Origin: Vibrio sp. 99-70-13A1
Lineage (GTDB): Bacteria > Pseudomonadota > Gammaproteobacteria > Enterobacterales > Vibrionaceae
Direction: 5' to 3'
DNA: 64,000 nucleotides
Assembly (NCBI RefSeq): GCF_013114625.1
Contig: NZ_VTXD01000019.1
Span: 1 to 64,000 of the forward strand
The notes beneath the pieces were generated by a model. It saw nothing but the letters and a program-made list of their open reading frames with translations. It made no database searches and was not told the DNA's origin. The position numbers and the translations under genes are program-made. Every line of letters starts with the position of its first letter. The stretch's first letter is position 1. This document shows, piece after piece, positions 1 through 9,107 of the stretch.

Positions 1-197
1 CACAATAGTTGTTAGATATATATTACAGTTAACAATCAACAACTTGATAATTTACAGTATATTTATACCATATCTAAACTTACTTTCTCTCACACCCTTT
101 GTAAGAGATCTCGCACAAGCCTTGGGCGTTTTTGATATTCGCTAAAAACCATTAGAACAAGTATTATGCGGTATCACCGAAAATAGAGGTCATTATC

Positions 198-485
198 ATG
201 CTGACTAAAGATGTTTCAGAAGAATTAAGAGCCGTACTTGAAGGGCTGCAAGCGCAAGGAAAAGAGCCAACTGTCGCGCTTGTTAAAGCGAGAATGAGTA
301 CTTCAATTCCAATGCCTGCACTTATCACAACTATTAAAAGCTGGAAAAGTGCGAACCGAATTCCCAAGATTGAAGTTGCAGCTTCTGAGCAGCCGGAGAT
401 CGATAGAGTTACTCTACTTGAACAGCAAGTGCTCGATTTAACCGCGCGAATTACTGCTCTAGAAACTCAGTTGTCAGATAAATAA
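198..485 (+). CDS. Small KfrA-like putative DNA-binding protein
   Basis: A 95-residue protein of unknown function. Residues 10-50 read like the N-terminal helix-turn-helix of the KfrA plasmid protein family (a Gly-Lys-x-Pro-Thr-Val-x-x-Val turn, then a helix ending in a Trp at about residue 49). Residues 70-95 form a short leucine-rich heptad stretch that could be a coiled coil. KfrA itself has a very long coiled coil; here it is cut to about 25 residues, so this would be a stand-alone mini version. It lies 71 bp upstream of the yaiI-type gene on the same strand and may be co-transcribed with it. No signal peptide or membrane segment is visible. DNA binding is an inference from the motif only. 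Confidence 0.7.
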   Translation: MLTKDVSEELRAVLEGLQAQGKEPTVALVKARMSTSIPMPALITTIKSWKSANRIPKIEVAASEQPEIDRVTLLEQQVLDLTARITALETQLSDK

Positions 486-556
486 GAAAGAAGCTTTCAA
501 ATATCGTAATCAAAATTTGAATAAGTGCACCTCTAAAATGAAAAAGAGAACGAATC

Positions 557-1000
557 ATGAAAATATGGGTTGATGCGGATGCCTGTCCAAAAGTAATTAG
601 AGAAACCATCGTTCGTGCCGCCGAACGTACTGGTGTTGAATGCACTTTTGTTGCAAACCACCTAGTTCCAGTTCCTAAACGCAACAATATACATTCCATT
701 CAAGTGCCAAGTGGTTTTGACATTGCTGATGATGAAATCGTTAAACGAACTGAACCGGGTGATCTTGTGATTACTTCAGATATCCCTTTAGCTGATGAAA
801 TCATTACTAAGGGAGGTCAAGCGCTCAGTTCTCGAGGAGAGCTTTACACTAAAGAAACGATCAAAGCTCGCCTCAACATTCGAGACTTTATGGACACGAT
901 GCGTTCGAGCGGAATTCAAACGGGCGGGCCAAGTTCATTATCTCAAACTGACCGACGCGAATTTGCTAACCACTTAGATAAAATTTTAGCTAAACGTTAA
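557..1000 (+). CDS. YaiI/YqxD family protein (DUF188)
   Basis: A 147-residue protein of the UPF0178/DUF188 family, recognised from the N-terminal Asp-Ala-Asp-Ala-Cys-Pro motif (residues 6-11) followed by a Lys-x-x-Ile-Arg-Glu helix, and from the conserved Thr-Gly-Gly-Pro stretch near residue 121. The fold is related to PIN/NYN-type nucleases, and acidic residues at the N terminus and around residue 62 would fit metal binding, but no activity is established for the family that I can cite. Length is normal. It ends just before a strong terminator and is probably the last gene of a short transcript with the KfrA-like gene upstream. Confidence 0.9.
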   Translation: MKIWVDADACPKVIRETIVRAAERTGVECTFVANHLVPVPKRNNIHSIQVPSGFDIADDEIVKRTEPGDLVITSDIPLADEIITKGGQALSSRGELYTKETIKARLNIRDFMDTMRSSGIQTGGPSSLSQTDRREFANHLDKILAKR

Positions 1001-1083
1001 TCCGTAATTTTGGAAAGACTCTGCTGATAAAAATCCAAAAACGCTAAATTTCAATTTCATCGTTTTTAGGCTGTTAAAACAAA

Positions 1084-1110
1084 AAAACCTGCATCAAGTG
1101 CAGGTTTTTT
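1084..1110. terminator. Bidirectional rho-independent terminator
   Basis: A 10-bp perfect stem (AAAACCTGCA with TGCAGGTTTT) around a 5-nt loop, with an A-run on the left and a T-run on the right. It sits between the convergent yaiI-type gene and the abgT-family gene and can serve both. Confidence 0.85.
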
Positions 1111-1202
1111 ACTATATCAATTTTAGAGCTTAGTTATATAGGCATAAAGCTATATAAGCATGAAGCTAGGATAAAGTAAGCGTGTAGCTCTAATAAAATT
1201 GA

Positions 1203-2789
1203 TTAAGGCGTGTAGAACGTTGCAGCGCCCGGACCTACAGGTAGACCAAATACGAATACCCATAAGTAGAATAGAATACTCCAGCCGAACATGAACACCA
1301 TAGAGTAAGGCAACATGGTCGCAATTAGAGTACCAATGCCTAGGTTCTTCATGTAGCGAGTTGCTACCGCTAGGATAAGACCGAAGTAGCTCATCATCGG
1401 AGTAATGATATTCGTTGTTGAATCACCGATACGGTAAGCCGCTTGAATCGTTTCTGGTGCGTAACCAACTAGCATTAGCATTGGAACGAAGATAGGCGCT
1501 GTTACTGCCCACTGTGCAGAAGCTGAACCGATCATCAGGTTGATGAAGCCACACATTAGGATGAATGCGAAGAACAACATTGGACCTGTTAGACCGATAT
1601 CCTGAAGGAATGTTGCGCCACCTACAGCAACCACTTGACCGAAGTTTGTCCACTTAAAGAAAGCAACAAATTGAGCAGCGAAGAATACCAGTACAATGTA
1701 CATGCCCATTGAAGACATAGACGTTGCCATTGCATTAATCACATCACGGTCACTCTTCATTGAACCGGTTACTTTGCCGTAAACAAAACCAGGAATAGCA
1801 AAGAATACAAAGATAAACGCTACGATACTTTTCAGGAATGGAGAACCAGAAATAGTACCTGCTTCTGAACGTAAAACACCGTCAGCAGGAACGATTGTCC
1901 AAGCAAGCATCGCACTTACGATTAGAACAGCAATACCTGCAAGCTTAAGGCCTTTCTTCTCAATAGCAGTAAGCTTACCCATTGAGTCATTTGAAAGATC
2001 TTCAGACGCGTCTTCATCGTTGTACTTACCAAGTTTTGGTTCAACAATCTTCTCTGTTACCAACGCACCGGCAATCGAGATAAAGAAGGTTGAAATAAAC
2101 ATGAAGTACCAGTTTGATTCAGGACCAACAGAGTAAGTAGGATCAAGCATCTGTGCTGCAGTTTCTGTAATACCAGAAAGCAGTGGATCAACCGTACCGA
2201 TGAGTAGGTTTGCAGAATAACCACCAGATACGCCAGCAAATGCTGCCGCTAGACCAGCTAATGGATGGCGACCCAAAGAGTGGAAAAGCATTGCTGCAAG
2301 AGGGATAAGTACTACGTAGCCAAGCTCCGAAGCGGTGTTCGAGATAATACCAGCAAATACCACAGTTACAGTAACCATGCGATGAGATGCGCCCATTACC
2401 ATTCCGCGCATTGCTGCTGAAAGTAGACCTGAGTGTTCAGCAATCGCAACACCTAGCATTGCAACAAGTACAGTACCTAGTGGCGCAAAGCCGACAAAGT
2501 TTTTAACGAGGTTAGTTACGATTAGCTGTAAGCCTTCAGCATTAAGTAAGCTTACAACGTGGATCATGCCATCAGCAGCACGACCGCTAGCACCTTCTGG
2601 GCGAGGGTCCATTACAGACACTTCGAAGTAACCAGCAATTCCTGAAGAAACTAGGATTGCGACACAGAAGATTGCGAAAAGAGTGATTGGGTGGGGTAAA
2701 AGGTTCCCCAAATATTCAACGCCATCGAGAAAGCGGGTAAAAATAGGTTTCTTTGGCGAATTGTTTTTTATTGAAGCTGATGAACTCAT
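1203..2789 (-). CDS. AbgT family transporter
   Basis: An inner-membrane transporter of 528 residues with about a dozen hydrophobic segments. It belongs to the AbgT family, whose E. coli member takes up p-aminobenzoyl-glutamate, a folate breakdown product; other members have been reported to export sulfonamides. Family hallmarks are the N-terminal FLDGVEYLGNLLPHP-type stretch and the GSASAQWAVTAPIF segment near residue 415. I chose the ATG at 2789 because an AGGAGGG ribosome binding site lies just upstream; a 28-codon upstream extension has no such site. The hydrolase genes abgA and abgB, which accompany it in E. coli, are not adjacent. Substrate is therefore uncertain. Confidence 0.9.
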   Translation of the reverse strand: MSSSASIKNNSPKKPIFTRFLDGVEYLGNLLPHPITLFAIFCVAILVSSGIAGYFEVSVMDPRPEGASGRAADGMIHVVSLLNAEGLQLIVTNLVKNFVGFAPLGTVLVAMLGVAIAEHSGLLSAAMRGMVMGASHRMVTVTVVFAGIISNTASELGYVVLIPLAAMLFHSLGRHPLAGLAAAFAGVSGGYSANLLIGTVDPLLSGITETAAQMLDPTYSVGPESNWYFMFISTFFISIAGALVTEKIVEPKLGKYNDEDASEDLSNDSMGKLTAIEKKGLKLAGIAVLIVSAMLAWTIVPADGVLRSEAGTISGSPFLKSIVAFIFVFFAIPGFVYGKVTGSMKSDRDVINAMATSMSSMGMYIVLVFFAAQFVAFFKWTNFGQVVAVGGATFLQDIGLTGPMLFFAFILMCGFINLMIGSASAQWAVTAPIFVPMLMLVGYAPETIQAAYRIGDSTTNIITPMMSYFGLILAVATRYMKNLGIGTLIATMLPYSMVFMFGWSILFYLWVFVFGLPVGPGAATFYTP

Positions 2790-3176
2790 CAGTTCCCTCC
2801 TTGTAGTGATTCCTGTGCAATTGTGACAAAAATGTTCAAATTGCCAGCGAAGGGTACGCGACAATATTATCAATTAGAAACTCAAAATGTTACAAAATGT
2901 GTAACAGGCAGGTGTTCTTAACTAAATTTAAACAATTAATTAGCAAATAAATCTAAATTAAATACAAAATTAAGATTTATAGTTCACAACAATCCATTCA
3001 TCAGAGGTATAACTAAAAATATAACCCATTGATTCCTTTAAACAATAAGACACATCGTACGTTAAATATGCATTCTACATTTGATAAAGCTTCTCTCGAA
3101 GGAAAAGAAAAACAGGCAAATAAATGAAGTTTGACTTTCCCCTCTTTTTTACACACGAGTCACATCATATTGACGG
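2790..3176. other. AT-rich intergenic region upstream of abgT-family gene
   Basis: 387 bp between the transporter start and the end of the L36B gene. It contains a perfect 6-7-6 dyad close to the transporter (listed separately) and otherwise only AT-rich sequence. No reading frame or structured RNA is apparent. Confidence 0.6.
2888..2906. promoter_or_regulatory. Perfect dyad upstream of abgT-family gene, possible operator
   Basis: TGTTAC, a 7-nt spacer, then GTAACA, centred about 108 bp upstream of the transporter start codon. The arms are perfect. Which regulator might bind is unknown. Confidence 0.35.
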
Positions 3177-3302
3177 TCATTTTTGAACCGCTTTAAACCT
3201 CGGGTTAGTTTTGCAAATCACATAAAGACGCCCTTTTCTCTTTACGATTTGGCAATCAGGGTGTCGATTTTTAGCGCTTTTTAGTGAACTTAGTACTTTC
3301 AT
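3177..3302 (-). CDS. rpmJ2: 50S ribosomal protein L36, zinc-independent paralogue
   Basis: A 41-residue basic protein starting [20 protein letters not shown], the same pattern as E. coli YkgO. This is the C-minus type of L36: it keeps single cysteines at 17 and 30 but lacks the Cys-x-x-Cys/Cys-x4-His zinc site of the primary RpmJ. The ATG lies 10 nt downstream of the L31B stop, with an AAGGA ribosome binding site, so the two form one operon. In gammaproteobacteria the pair is expressed in zinc shortage and replaces the zinc-containing L31 and L36, releasing zinc (established for the family). It is easily missed because of its length. Confidence 0.93.
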   Translation of the reverse strand: MKVLSSLKSAKNRHPDCQIVKRKGRLYVICKTNPRFKAVQK

Positions 3303-3312
3303 GGTTATGTCC

Positions 3313-3564
3313 TTATTTAACGATCTTTCCAAATCTACGTTTAAAGTTAGCGATTCGTCCTTCTTGGCTCACAACTCGTTGTTTACCTGTGTAAAAAGGG
3401 TGAGATTCAGAAGACACATCCAAGGTGCAATAAGGGTAAGTTTTTCCATCTTTCCATTCGATAGTTCTATCTGTTTTAAGTGTTGAACCAACAACAAAAT
3501 ATTCATCTACACTCGTGTCATGAAATACAACAGGGCGGTAGTCTGGGTGAATTCCTTCTTTCAT
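3313..3564 (-). CDS. rpmE2: 50S ribosomal protein L31 type B, zinc-independent
   Basis: An 83-residue L31 of type B (YkgM-like), starting [16 protein letters not shown]. It has one cysteine (in YPYC) and lacks the Cys-x-x-Cys zinc site of the standard L31, which marks the zinc-independent paralogue. It is the first gene of the rpmE2-rpmJ2 operon. Upstream (3588-3624) are a Zur-like and a Fur-like palindrome, fitting control by metal availability. In known cases such paralogues replace the zinc-bound proteins when Zur derepresses. Length is normal. Confidence 0.95.
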   Translation of the reverse strand: MKEGIHPDYRPVVFHDTSVDEYFVVGSTLKTDRTIEWKDGKTYPYCTLDVSSESHPFYTGKQRVVSQEGRIANFKRRFGKIVK

Positions 3565-3587
3565 AATTTCCTCTACGCTTAACTTGA

Positions 3588-3605
3588 AATGTTATAACAT
3601 ACCAA
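3588..3605. promoter_or_regulatory. Zur-like palindrome upstream of rpmE2-rpmJ2
   Basis: GAAATGTTATAACATACC contains the perfect 12-bp palindrome ATGTTATAACAT (3589-3600), about 24 bp upstream of the L31B start. It resembles published Zur operators, but the core is shorter than the 23-bp gammaproteobacterial consensus. Placement before the C-minus ribosomal genes supports the call. Confidence 0.6.
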
Positions 3606-3624
3606 ATGATAACTATTATCAATT
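3605..3624. promoter_or_regulatory. Fur-like box between rpmE2 and trmO
   Basis: TGATAACTATTATCA (3607-3621) matches the 7-1-7 Fur motif TGATAATNATTATCA at all but one position and lies 4 bp from the Zur-like palindrome. It could act on rpmE2 leftward or on trmO rightward. It may instead be the outer half of a longer Zur site. Confidence 0.5.
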
Positions 3625-3685
3625 AAAAGTAAAGGGATAAAATGTGCTACCTTTGCATTCTTTCTCGTAAAACAGCGCCTTTCCG

Positions 3686-4381
3686 ATGCATTCAATTGAA
3701 CCTATTGGCTATATTCAGAGCCCATTTAAAGAGAAATTTGCAGTTCCTAGACAGCCTAGATTAACGCCTAGTGCATATTCAAGAGTTGAACTAATCGGAG
3801 ACAGCAATTCACCAGAGGCAGTTCGGGGTATCGAACAATTCAGCCACCTTTGGCTGCTCTTTTTGTTTGATAAAAATATTGCAGCTGGTTGGAAGCCTAC
3901 TGTTCGACCGCCAAGATTGGGCGGAAATGAACGAGTAGGCGTATTTGCATCACGAGCAACTTTTAGACCTAACGCCATTGGCATGTCGGCAGTTGAATTA
4001 AAAGGCATAACGCAGAAAGGAAGCCAAACGTGGCTTGAGCTAGGAAGTGTAGATCTTGTCGATGGTACGCCGATCATCGATATAAAACCTTATATCCCCT
4101 ACTCGGACTCTATCCCAAATGCACAAGGCGGATTTGCTGCTGATGAGCCAGTGACTTTAGATGTCAACTTTTCAGAATACGCACTTAATAAGCTGCAATC
4201 TCACCCAAACGCCCACCATATTATGCAGGTAATAAAAGAAGTGTTGGCTCAAGATCCACGCCCTGCTTATAAGAAGGGAAAGCCCGACAATAAAGAATAT
4301 GCAGTAAATTTGTTCGATCTTAACGTGAAATTCGTTGTTGAGGCGTTTTTCATCAATGTTACTGACATTGAGCGCTTTTGA
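3686..4381 (+). CDS. trmO: tRNA (N6-threonylcarbamoyladenosine37-N6)-methyltransferase TrmO
   Basis: A 231-residue TsaA/YaeB-type protein. TrmO uses S-adenosylmethionine to methylate the t6A37 base of some tRNAs. The N terminus (IGYIQSPFKEKFAVPRQP, residues 7-24) is nearly identical to the family signature, and the RATFRPNAIGMS segment near residue 90 is the SAM-site motif. The gene is about 100 bp upstream of proS, the same neighbourhood as in E. coli, so both tRNA-related genes may share transcripts. Length matches the family. Confidence 0.94.
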   Translation: MHSIEPIGYIQSPFKEKFAVPRQPRLTPSAYSRVELIGDSNSPEAVRGIEQFSHLWLLFLFDKNIAAGWKPTVRPPRLGGNERVGVFASRATFRPNAIGMSAVELKGITQKGSQTWLELGSVDLVDGTPIIDIKPYIPYSDSIPNAQGGFAADEPVTLDVNFSEYALNKLQSHPNAHHIMQVIKEVLAQDPRPAYKKGKPDNKEYAVNLFDLNVKFVVEAFFINVTDIERF

Positions 4382-4482
4382 GATTCGAAATAGGCTGATA
4401 TTATATGCGGCTAAATCAGATTTATTGTGGCAAAGGGCTACAGTAAATTTTCTTTTATCAATGATGAAACGGATACCATAAA

Positions 4483-6198
4483 ATGCGTACCAGTAACTAT
4501 CTTCTTTCTACTGTGAAAGAGACTCCAAACGACGCAGAAGTTATCAGCCACCAGCTGATGCTACGTGCAGGTATGATCCGTAAGCTAGCTTCAGGTTTAT
4601 ATACTTGGCTACCTACCGGTCTACGTGTTCTGCGTAAAGTCGAAAATATCGTTCGCCAAGAGATCGATAATGCAGGTGCCGTTGAAATCTTGATGCCCGT
4701 AGTTCAACCGTTTGAGCTTTGGGAAGAGACTGGCCGTTCTGAAAAGATGGGTCCTGAGCTACTTCGTTTCACAGACCGTCACTCTCGTCCATTCGTTCTT
4801 AGCCCAACAGCAGAAGAAGTTGTGACGAGCCTAGTACGTAACGAGATCAGCTCTTACAAGCAGTTACCTCTGAACCTTTACCAAATTCAGACTAAATTCC
4901 GTGATGAGCGCCGACCTCGTTTTGGCGTAATGCGTGCACGTGAATTCTCGATGATGGATGCATACAGCTTTGATATCGATAAAGAAGGCTTAGAAAAGTC
5001 TTACCAAGCGATGCATGATGCTTACTGTAAAGCATTTGACCGCATGGGTCTTGAGTACCGTCCAGTATTGGCAGACTCTGGTGCAATCGGCGGTAGCGGC
5101 TCTCAAGAATTCCACGTTCTTGCTGAAAGCGGCGAAGATCTAATCGCATTCTCTTCTGAGTCTGATTACGCAGCGAACATCGAGAAAGCAGAAGCACTAG
5201 CTCCAACAACTGAAGCGGCAGCGCCAGCTCAAGAGATGGAACTGGTTGATACGCCAAACGCAAAAACAATCGCAGAACTTGTAGAACAACACGGTCTAGC
5301 AATCGAGAAGACTGTTAAGACTCTATTCGTTAAAGCATCTGACGATGTTGAAGCAGACATCATCGCACTTATCATCCGTGGTGATCACGAACTTAACGAA
5401 GTGAAAGCAGAAAACCTTCCACAGATTGCTTCTCCATTAGAAATGGCTGATGAAGCTGCAATCCGTGCACTTGTTGGTGCAGGTCCAGGTTCACTAGGTC
5501 CTGTTGGTCTAGAGCTGCCATTCATCGTTGACCGCTCTGTTGCTGTAATGAGCGACTTCGGCGCTGGCGCAAACGTAGACGGTAAGCACTACTTCGGTAT
5601 CAACTGGGGTCGTGATGTTGAGCTTGCTCAAGTTGAAGACCTACGTAACGTTGTTGAAGGCGATCTTAGCCCATGTGGTCAAGGTACTATCCAACTTAAA
5701 CGCGGTATCGAAGTTGGTCACATCTTCCAGCTAGGTAACACTTACTCTAAAGCGATGAACTGTAACGTTCTTGGCCCTGACGGTAAGGCGACTACGCTAG
5801 AAATGGGCTGTTACGGTATCGGTGTTTCTCGTGTAGTTGCATCAGCTATCGAGCAAAACCACGATAAATTCGGCATCATTTGGCCAGAAGCGCTAGCTCC
5901 TTTCCAAGTGGCTATCGTTCCTATGAACATGCACAAGTCTGAACGCGTTAAAGAAGCTGCTGAAAAGCTATACGCTGAATTAACCGACCTAGGCATTGAA
6001 GTTCTATTTGATGACCGTAAAGAGCGTCCAGGTGTAATGTTTAAAGATATCGAACTAGTGGGTATTCCTCACACTATCGTTATCGGTGACCGCAGCATGG
6101 ACGAAGGTAACTTCGAATACAAAAACCGTCGTTCAGGTGATAAAGAAGCTATCGCAATGGACACTGTTATCGAACACCTTAAAGCTCAACTTGCTTAA
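4483..6198 (+). CDS. proS: Prolyl-tRNA synthetase
   Basis: A 571-residue class II aminoacyl-tRNA synthetase that charges tRNA-Pro. It has the bacterial-type architecture: catalytic motifs in residues 1-200 (motif 2 [17 protein letters not shown]), an inserted editing domain at about 225-390 that removes mis-charged alanine, motif 3 near residue 445 ([11 protein letters not shown]), then the C-terminal anticodon-binding domain. Codon use is strongly biased, as expected of a highly expressed gene. It is followed by a strong terminator. Confidence 0.98.
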   Translation: MRTSNYLLSTVKETPNDAEVISHQLMLRAGMIRKLASGLYTWLPTGLRVLRKVENIVRQEIDNAGAVEILMPVVQPFELWEETGRSEKMGPELLRFTDRHSRPFVLSPTAEEVVTSLVRNEISSYKQLPLNLYQIQTKFRDERRPRFGVMRAREFSMMDAYSFDIDKEGLEKSYQAMHDAYCKAFDRMGLEYRPVLADSGAIGGSGSQEFHVLAESGEDLIAFSSESDYAANIEKAEALAPTTEAAAPAQEMELVDTPNAKTIAELVEQHGLAIEKTVKTLFVKASDDVEADIIALIIRGDHELNEVKAENLPQIASPLEMADEAAIRALVGAGPGSLGPVGLELPFIVDRSVAVMSDFGAGANVDGKHYFGINWGRDVELAQVEDLRNVVEGDLSPCGQGTIQLKRGIEVGHIFQLGNTYSKAMNCNVLGPDGKATTLEMGCYGIGVSRVVASAIEQNHDKFGIIWPEALAPFQVAIVPMNMHKSERVKEAAEKLYAELTDLGIEVLFDDRKERPGVMFKDIELVGIPHTIVIGDRSMDEGNFEYKNRRSGDKEAIAMDTVIEHLKAQLA

Positions 6199-6242
6199 TT
6201 TTAAGCACTTGCTTACACATTAAGTAATAAAATATTTGATTC

Positions 6243-6270
6243 AAAAGGCTGCCATTGGCAGCCTTTTTTA
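6243..6270 (+). terminator. proS terminator
   Basis: An 11-bp stem (AAAAGGCTGCC with GGCAGCCTTTT) with a 3-nt loop and a T-run, 44 bp after the proS stop. Confidence 0.9.
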
Positions 6271-6447
6271 TGCTTTCCTTTTAAACTCACCCTTTTATAT
6301 CGACTCTTTCCCAAATTATGTATTCCTCTAACATAAGCCAAAGTAAATAACGTAAGTTAATCCCCTGTTCATCTTTAAATACGTATATTGATCATAATAA
6401 TTTGGGTCTCATCTATCATTTAGAAAAATTACCGTTGGAGGATATCA

Positions 6448-7149
6448 ATGGATATCAAAAGTCTACTGAATCAAGCTCTCGAATCTGATCTCATCAAACA
6501 AGGAGCACAGAAGTTATCTCAAGGTTCCTCTAATTTCAGTAGTAGTTCTCTCTCAAATAGTAGCTCTCTTTCTAGTAAATCGAGTAATACTAGTACCTTA
6601 AGCGCATTAGGTGCAGGAGCTGTAGGTGGTGGTGTCTTAGGAATGCTTATGGGCTCCAAGAAAACCAAAAAGATGGGTAAGAAAGCCATAGGTGTAGGCA
6701 GTGTTGCGGCTTTAGGCGCTCTTGCTTACAAGGTATATAACGACCATCAATCAAAACAAGGTCAACCTGTCGAACCTCAGCAAGCTCAATTTGATGAAAA
6801 TGATGCTAACCATAGCGTGTTGATTTTACGCTCTATGATCGCTGCTTCAAAAGCTGATGGTCATGTTGATGAAGAAGAGATGGCAAAAATAGAACAAGCT
6901 GTCGAAAGTATGGGAGCCGATTACCAACTGACTCGTCTAGTCTCGGAAGAACTTCATAAGCCACTAGACCCAAGCGAGATAGCTCAGCTAGCCACCTCAC
7001 CTCAGCAAGCCAGCGAAATCTACTTAGCCTCACTGATTGTTGCTGATGAGCAAAACTTTATGGAAAAAGCCTACCTCAAAGAACTAGCCAAACAATTACA
7101 GCTTTCCAGTGAAGTTACAGATCAACTTCAACAGCAGATATCTGGTTAA
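6448..7149 (+). CDS. DUF533 family membrane protein with TerB-like domain
   Basis: A 233-residue protein like E. coli YebE. Residues 25-50 are almost pure serine/asparagine/leucine, residues 53-95 are a glycine-rich hydrophobic stretch interrupted by lysines (one or two membrane segments), and residues 120-230 form a helical TerB-like domain with the acidic motif DGHVDEEE near residue 138, a possible metal site. A GGAGGA ribosome binding site precedes the ATG. Function is unknown; E. coli relatives are linked to envelope stress, which is family knowledge, not visible here. Confidence 0.88.
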   Translation: MDIKSLLNQALESDLIKQGAQKLSQGSSNFSSSSLSNSSSLSSKSSNTSTLSALGAGAVGGGVLGMLMGSKKTKKMGKKAIGVGSVAALGALAYKVYNDHQSKQGQPVEPQQAQFDENDANHSVLILRSMIAASKADGHVDEEEMAKIEQAVESMGADYQLTRLVSEELHKPLDPSEIAQLATSPQQASEIYLASLIVADEQNFMEKAYLKELAKQLQLSSEVTDQLQQQISG

Positions 7150-7275
7150 TCTAACGCTCTAAAAAGTGAGACATTGAGCAAGAACAAACTAATTCTGATC
7201 TTAATCAGAACAGCTTTGTTTTTGCTTTTCTCTATGTGTATATTGAGAGAAGTTATCATTTGGTTAGGTATAAAG

Positions 7276-7479
7276 ATGAAAGTATACGATTGTTGTGATT
7301 TAGTTCGTGAGCTGTATTCTCAGATTGGCAGTGGTGATCAAGGCTACATTCCTAAAGCGATCACTTGTGCAGTGAAAACACTTAACGATATTGCTGCAGA
7401 TGAATCTCTCCCGAAAGAAGCACGCGATAGCGCGGCATTTGCTGCGGCAAACCTTCTTATCTCAGATTTCGAGGACTAA
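7276..7479 (+). CDS. UPF0253 family protein (YaeP-like)
   Basis: A 67-residue helical protein matching E. coli YaeP along its length (Gly-Asp-x-Gly-Tyr-x-Pro motif near residue 18, [12 protein letters not shown] near the C terminus). I start it at the ATG at 7276; a longer frame from 7174 adds a hydrophobic leader absent from the family. Function unknown. In E. coli yaeP precedes rof, the Rho inhibitor; here the following gene is a DUF4250 protein instead, with only 2 nt between stop and start. Confidence 0.87.
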   Translation: MKVYDCCDLVRELYSQIGSGDQGYIPKAITCAVKTLNDIAADESLPKEARDSAAFAAANLLISDFED

Positions 7480-7481
7480 AC

Positions 7482-7673
7482 ATGAACCTAGCGAACTATC
7501 AAAAGATGGATCCTGTCATGCTCATGAGCATCGTCAACATGAAATTACGTGACGATTTCGCAGGGGATTTAGACCGCGTAGTGAATTTCTACGAAATAGA
7601 CAAAGATGCACTTATTGCAAAGCTTGCCTCTGCAGGTTTTGAATTTATAGAAGAAGCAAAACAATTCAGATAA
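7482..7673 (+). CDS. DUF4250 family protein
   Basis: A 63-residue soluble protein starting MNLANYQKMDPVMLMSIVNM and ending in a Gly-Phe-Glu-Phe...Gln-Phe-Arg pattern, which I recognise as DUF4250. Its start is 2 nt after the YaeP-like stop, so the two are translationally coupled. It occupies the place taken by rof in E. coli but does not look homologous to it. No function is known to me. Confidence 0.85.
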   Translation: MNLANYQKMDPVMLMSIVNMKLRDDFAGDLDRVVNFYEIDKDALIAKLASAGFEFIEEAKQFR

Positions 7674-7696
7674 TGATTTGAAGCCGATATTATTCC

Positions 7697-7724
7697 AAAA
7701 GACCAGCCTAGTGTTGGTCTTTTT
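7697..7724 (+). terminator. Terminator after DUF4250 gene
   Basis: A 9-bp stem (AAAAGACCA with TGGTCTTTT) with a 9-nt loop, 24 bp after the stop codon. Confidence 0.8.
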
Positions 7725-7813
7725 GTTTATAAAAACTTTAACTTCCTTAATCATCCCCCACTGTATCAAATTACGGCTCATGCATTCTCGCCACATTGAC
7801 TAAACTCCAGATA

Positions 7814-7839
7814 CAAAAAAGGCTCCAGAAGGAGCCTTT
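7814..7839 (-). terminator. glyA terminator
   Basis: A 9-bp perfect stem (AAAGGCTCC with GGAGCCTTT) around a tetraloop, followed on the minus strand by a T-run, 18 bp past the glyA stop. Confidence 0.9.
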
Positions 7840-7856
7840 CAAATCACTACAAAAAA

Positions 7857-9107
7857 TTAAGCGTAAACTGGTAGACGCTTACAGATTTCTAGTACTTTTG
7901 CTTTAGTTGCTTCGATAACAGACTCATCGCCCATGTTATCTAGGATGTCACACATCCAGCCAGCAAGAGCTTTCGCGTCAGCTTCAGAGAAACCACGACG
8001 AGTAATAGAAGGAGAACCAACACGGATACCAGAAGTAACGAATGGGCTACGTGGATCGTTTGGTACTGAGTTCTTGTTCACTGTGATGTTAGCTGAACCA
8101 AGTGCTGCATCAGCTTCTTTACCTGTGATGTCTTTGTCGATTAGGTCAACAAGGAACAGGTGGTTTTCTGTAGAACCAGAAACAATGTTGTAGCCACGTG
8201 CTAGGAATTCAGCAACCATTGCTTTTGCGTTAGCAACAACGCGCGCTTGGTATTCTTTGAATTCTGGCTCTAAAGCTTCTTTGAACGCTACTGCTTTACC
8301 AGCGATAACGTGCATTAGAGGACCACCTTGACCGCCAGGGAATACCGCTGAGTTTAGCTTCTTATAAAGAGCTTCACCTTCGTTAGAAAGGATAAGACCA
8401 CCACGAGGACCAGCAAGCGTTTTGTGCGTTGTAGTAGTAACAACGTGCGCATGTGGTACTGGGTTAGGGTAAACACCAGCTGCGATAAGACCCGCAACGT
8501 GAGCCATATCTACGAAGAAGTAAGCCCCTACTTTATCAGCGATTTCACGCATGCGCGCCCAATCACAAACTTGAGAGTAAGCAGAGAAACCACCGATGAT
8601 CATCTTAGGCTTATGTTCTACTGCTAACGCTTCCATTTCTTCGTAATCAATTTGACCAGCTTCATCGATACCGTAAGGAATGATGTTATAAAGCTTACCA
8701 GAGAAGTTTACTGGAGAACCGTGAGTCAGGTGACCACCGTGAGCAAGGCTCATACCAAGAACAGTATCACCAGCGTTTAGAAGCGCCATGTACACTGCAT
8801 TGTTTGCTTGAGAACCTGAGTGAGGTTGTACGTTCGCGTACTCTGCACCAAATAGTTCACATGCACGTTCAATTGCTAAAGTTTCAACTTTATCTACGTA
8901 CTCACAACCACCGTAGTAGCGCTTACCAGGGTAACCTTCAGCGTACTTGTTAGTAAGCTGAGAACCTTGAGCTTCCATTACACGTGGGCTTGTGTAGTTT
9001 TCTGAAGCGATAAGTTCGATGTGCTCTTCCTGACGAAGAGTCTCTTCTTGGATAGCTGCGAATAGATCCGCATCGTAATCAGCAATGTTCATGTCACGCT
9101 TAAGCAT
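7857..9107 (-). CDS. glyA: Serine hydroxymethyltransferase
   Basis: A 416-residue PLP enzyme that interconverts serine plus tetrahydrofolate with glycine plus 5,10-methylene-tetrahydrofolate, the main source of one-carbon units. The PLP lysine is K229 in [14 protein letters not shown], the same number as in E. coli. The start ATG has a good ribosome binding site (CAGGAGA). A PurR-type operator lies 58 bp upstream, as expected because purine synthesis consumes one-carbon units. Full length, no oddities. Confidence 0.98.
   Translation of the reverse strand: MLKRDMNIADYDADLFAAIQEETLRQEEHIELIASENYTSPRVMEAQGSQLTNKYAEGYPGKRYYGGCEYVDKVETLAIERACELFGAEYANVQPHSGSQANNAVYMALLNAGDTVLGMSLAHGGHLTHGSPVNFSGKLYNIIPYGIDEAGQIDYEEMEALAVEHKPKMIIGGFSAYSQVCDWARMREIADKVGAYFFVDMAHVAGLIAAGVYPNPVPHAHVVTTTTHKTLAGPRGGLILSNEGEALYKKLNSAVFPGGQGGPLMHVIAGKAVAFKEALEPEFKEYQARVVANAKAMVAEFLARGYNIVSGSTENHLFLVDLIDKDITGKEADAALGSANITVNKNSVPNDPRSPFVTSGIRVGSPSITRRGFSEADAKALAGWMCDILDNMGDESVIEATKAKVLEICKRLPVYA

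Noticed and set aside
7174..7275. N-terminal extension of the YaeP-like gene with a hydrophobic leader
   Set aside because: The homologous protein begins at the internal ATG 7276; the extension is not family-like.
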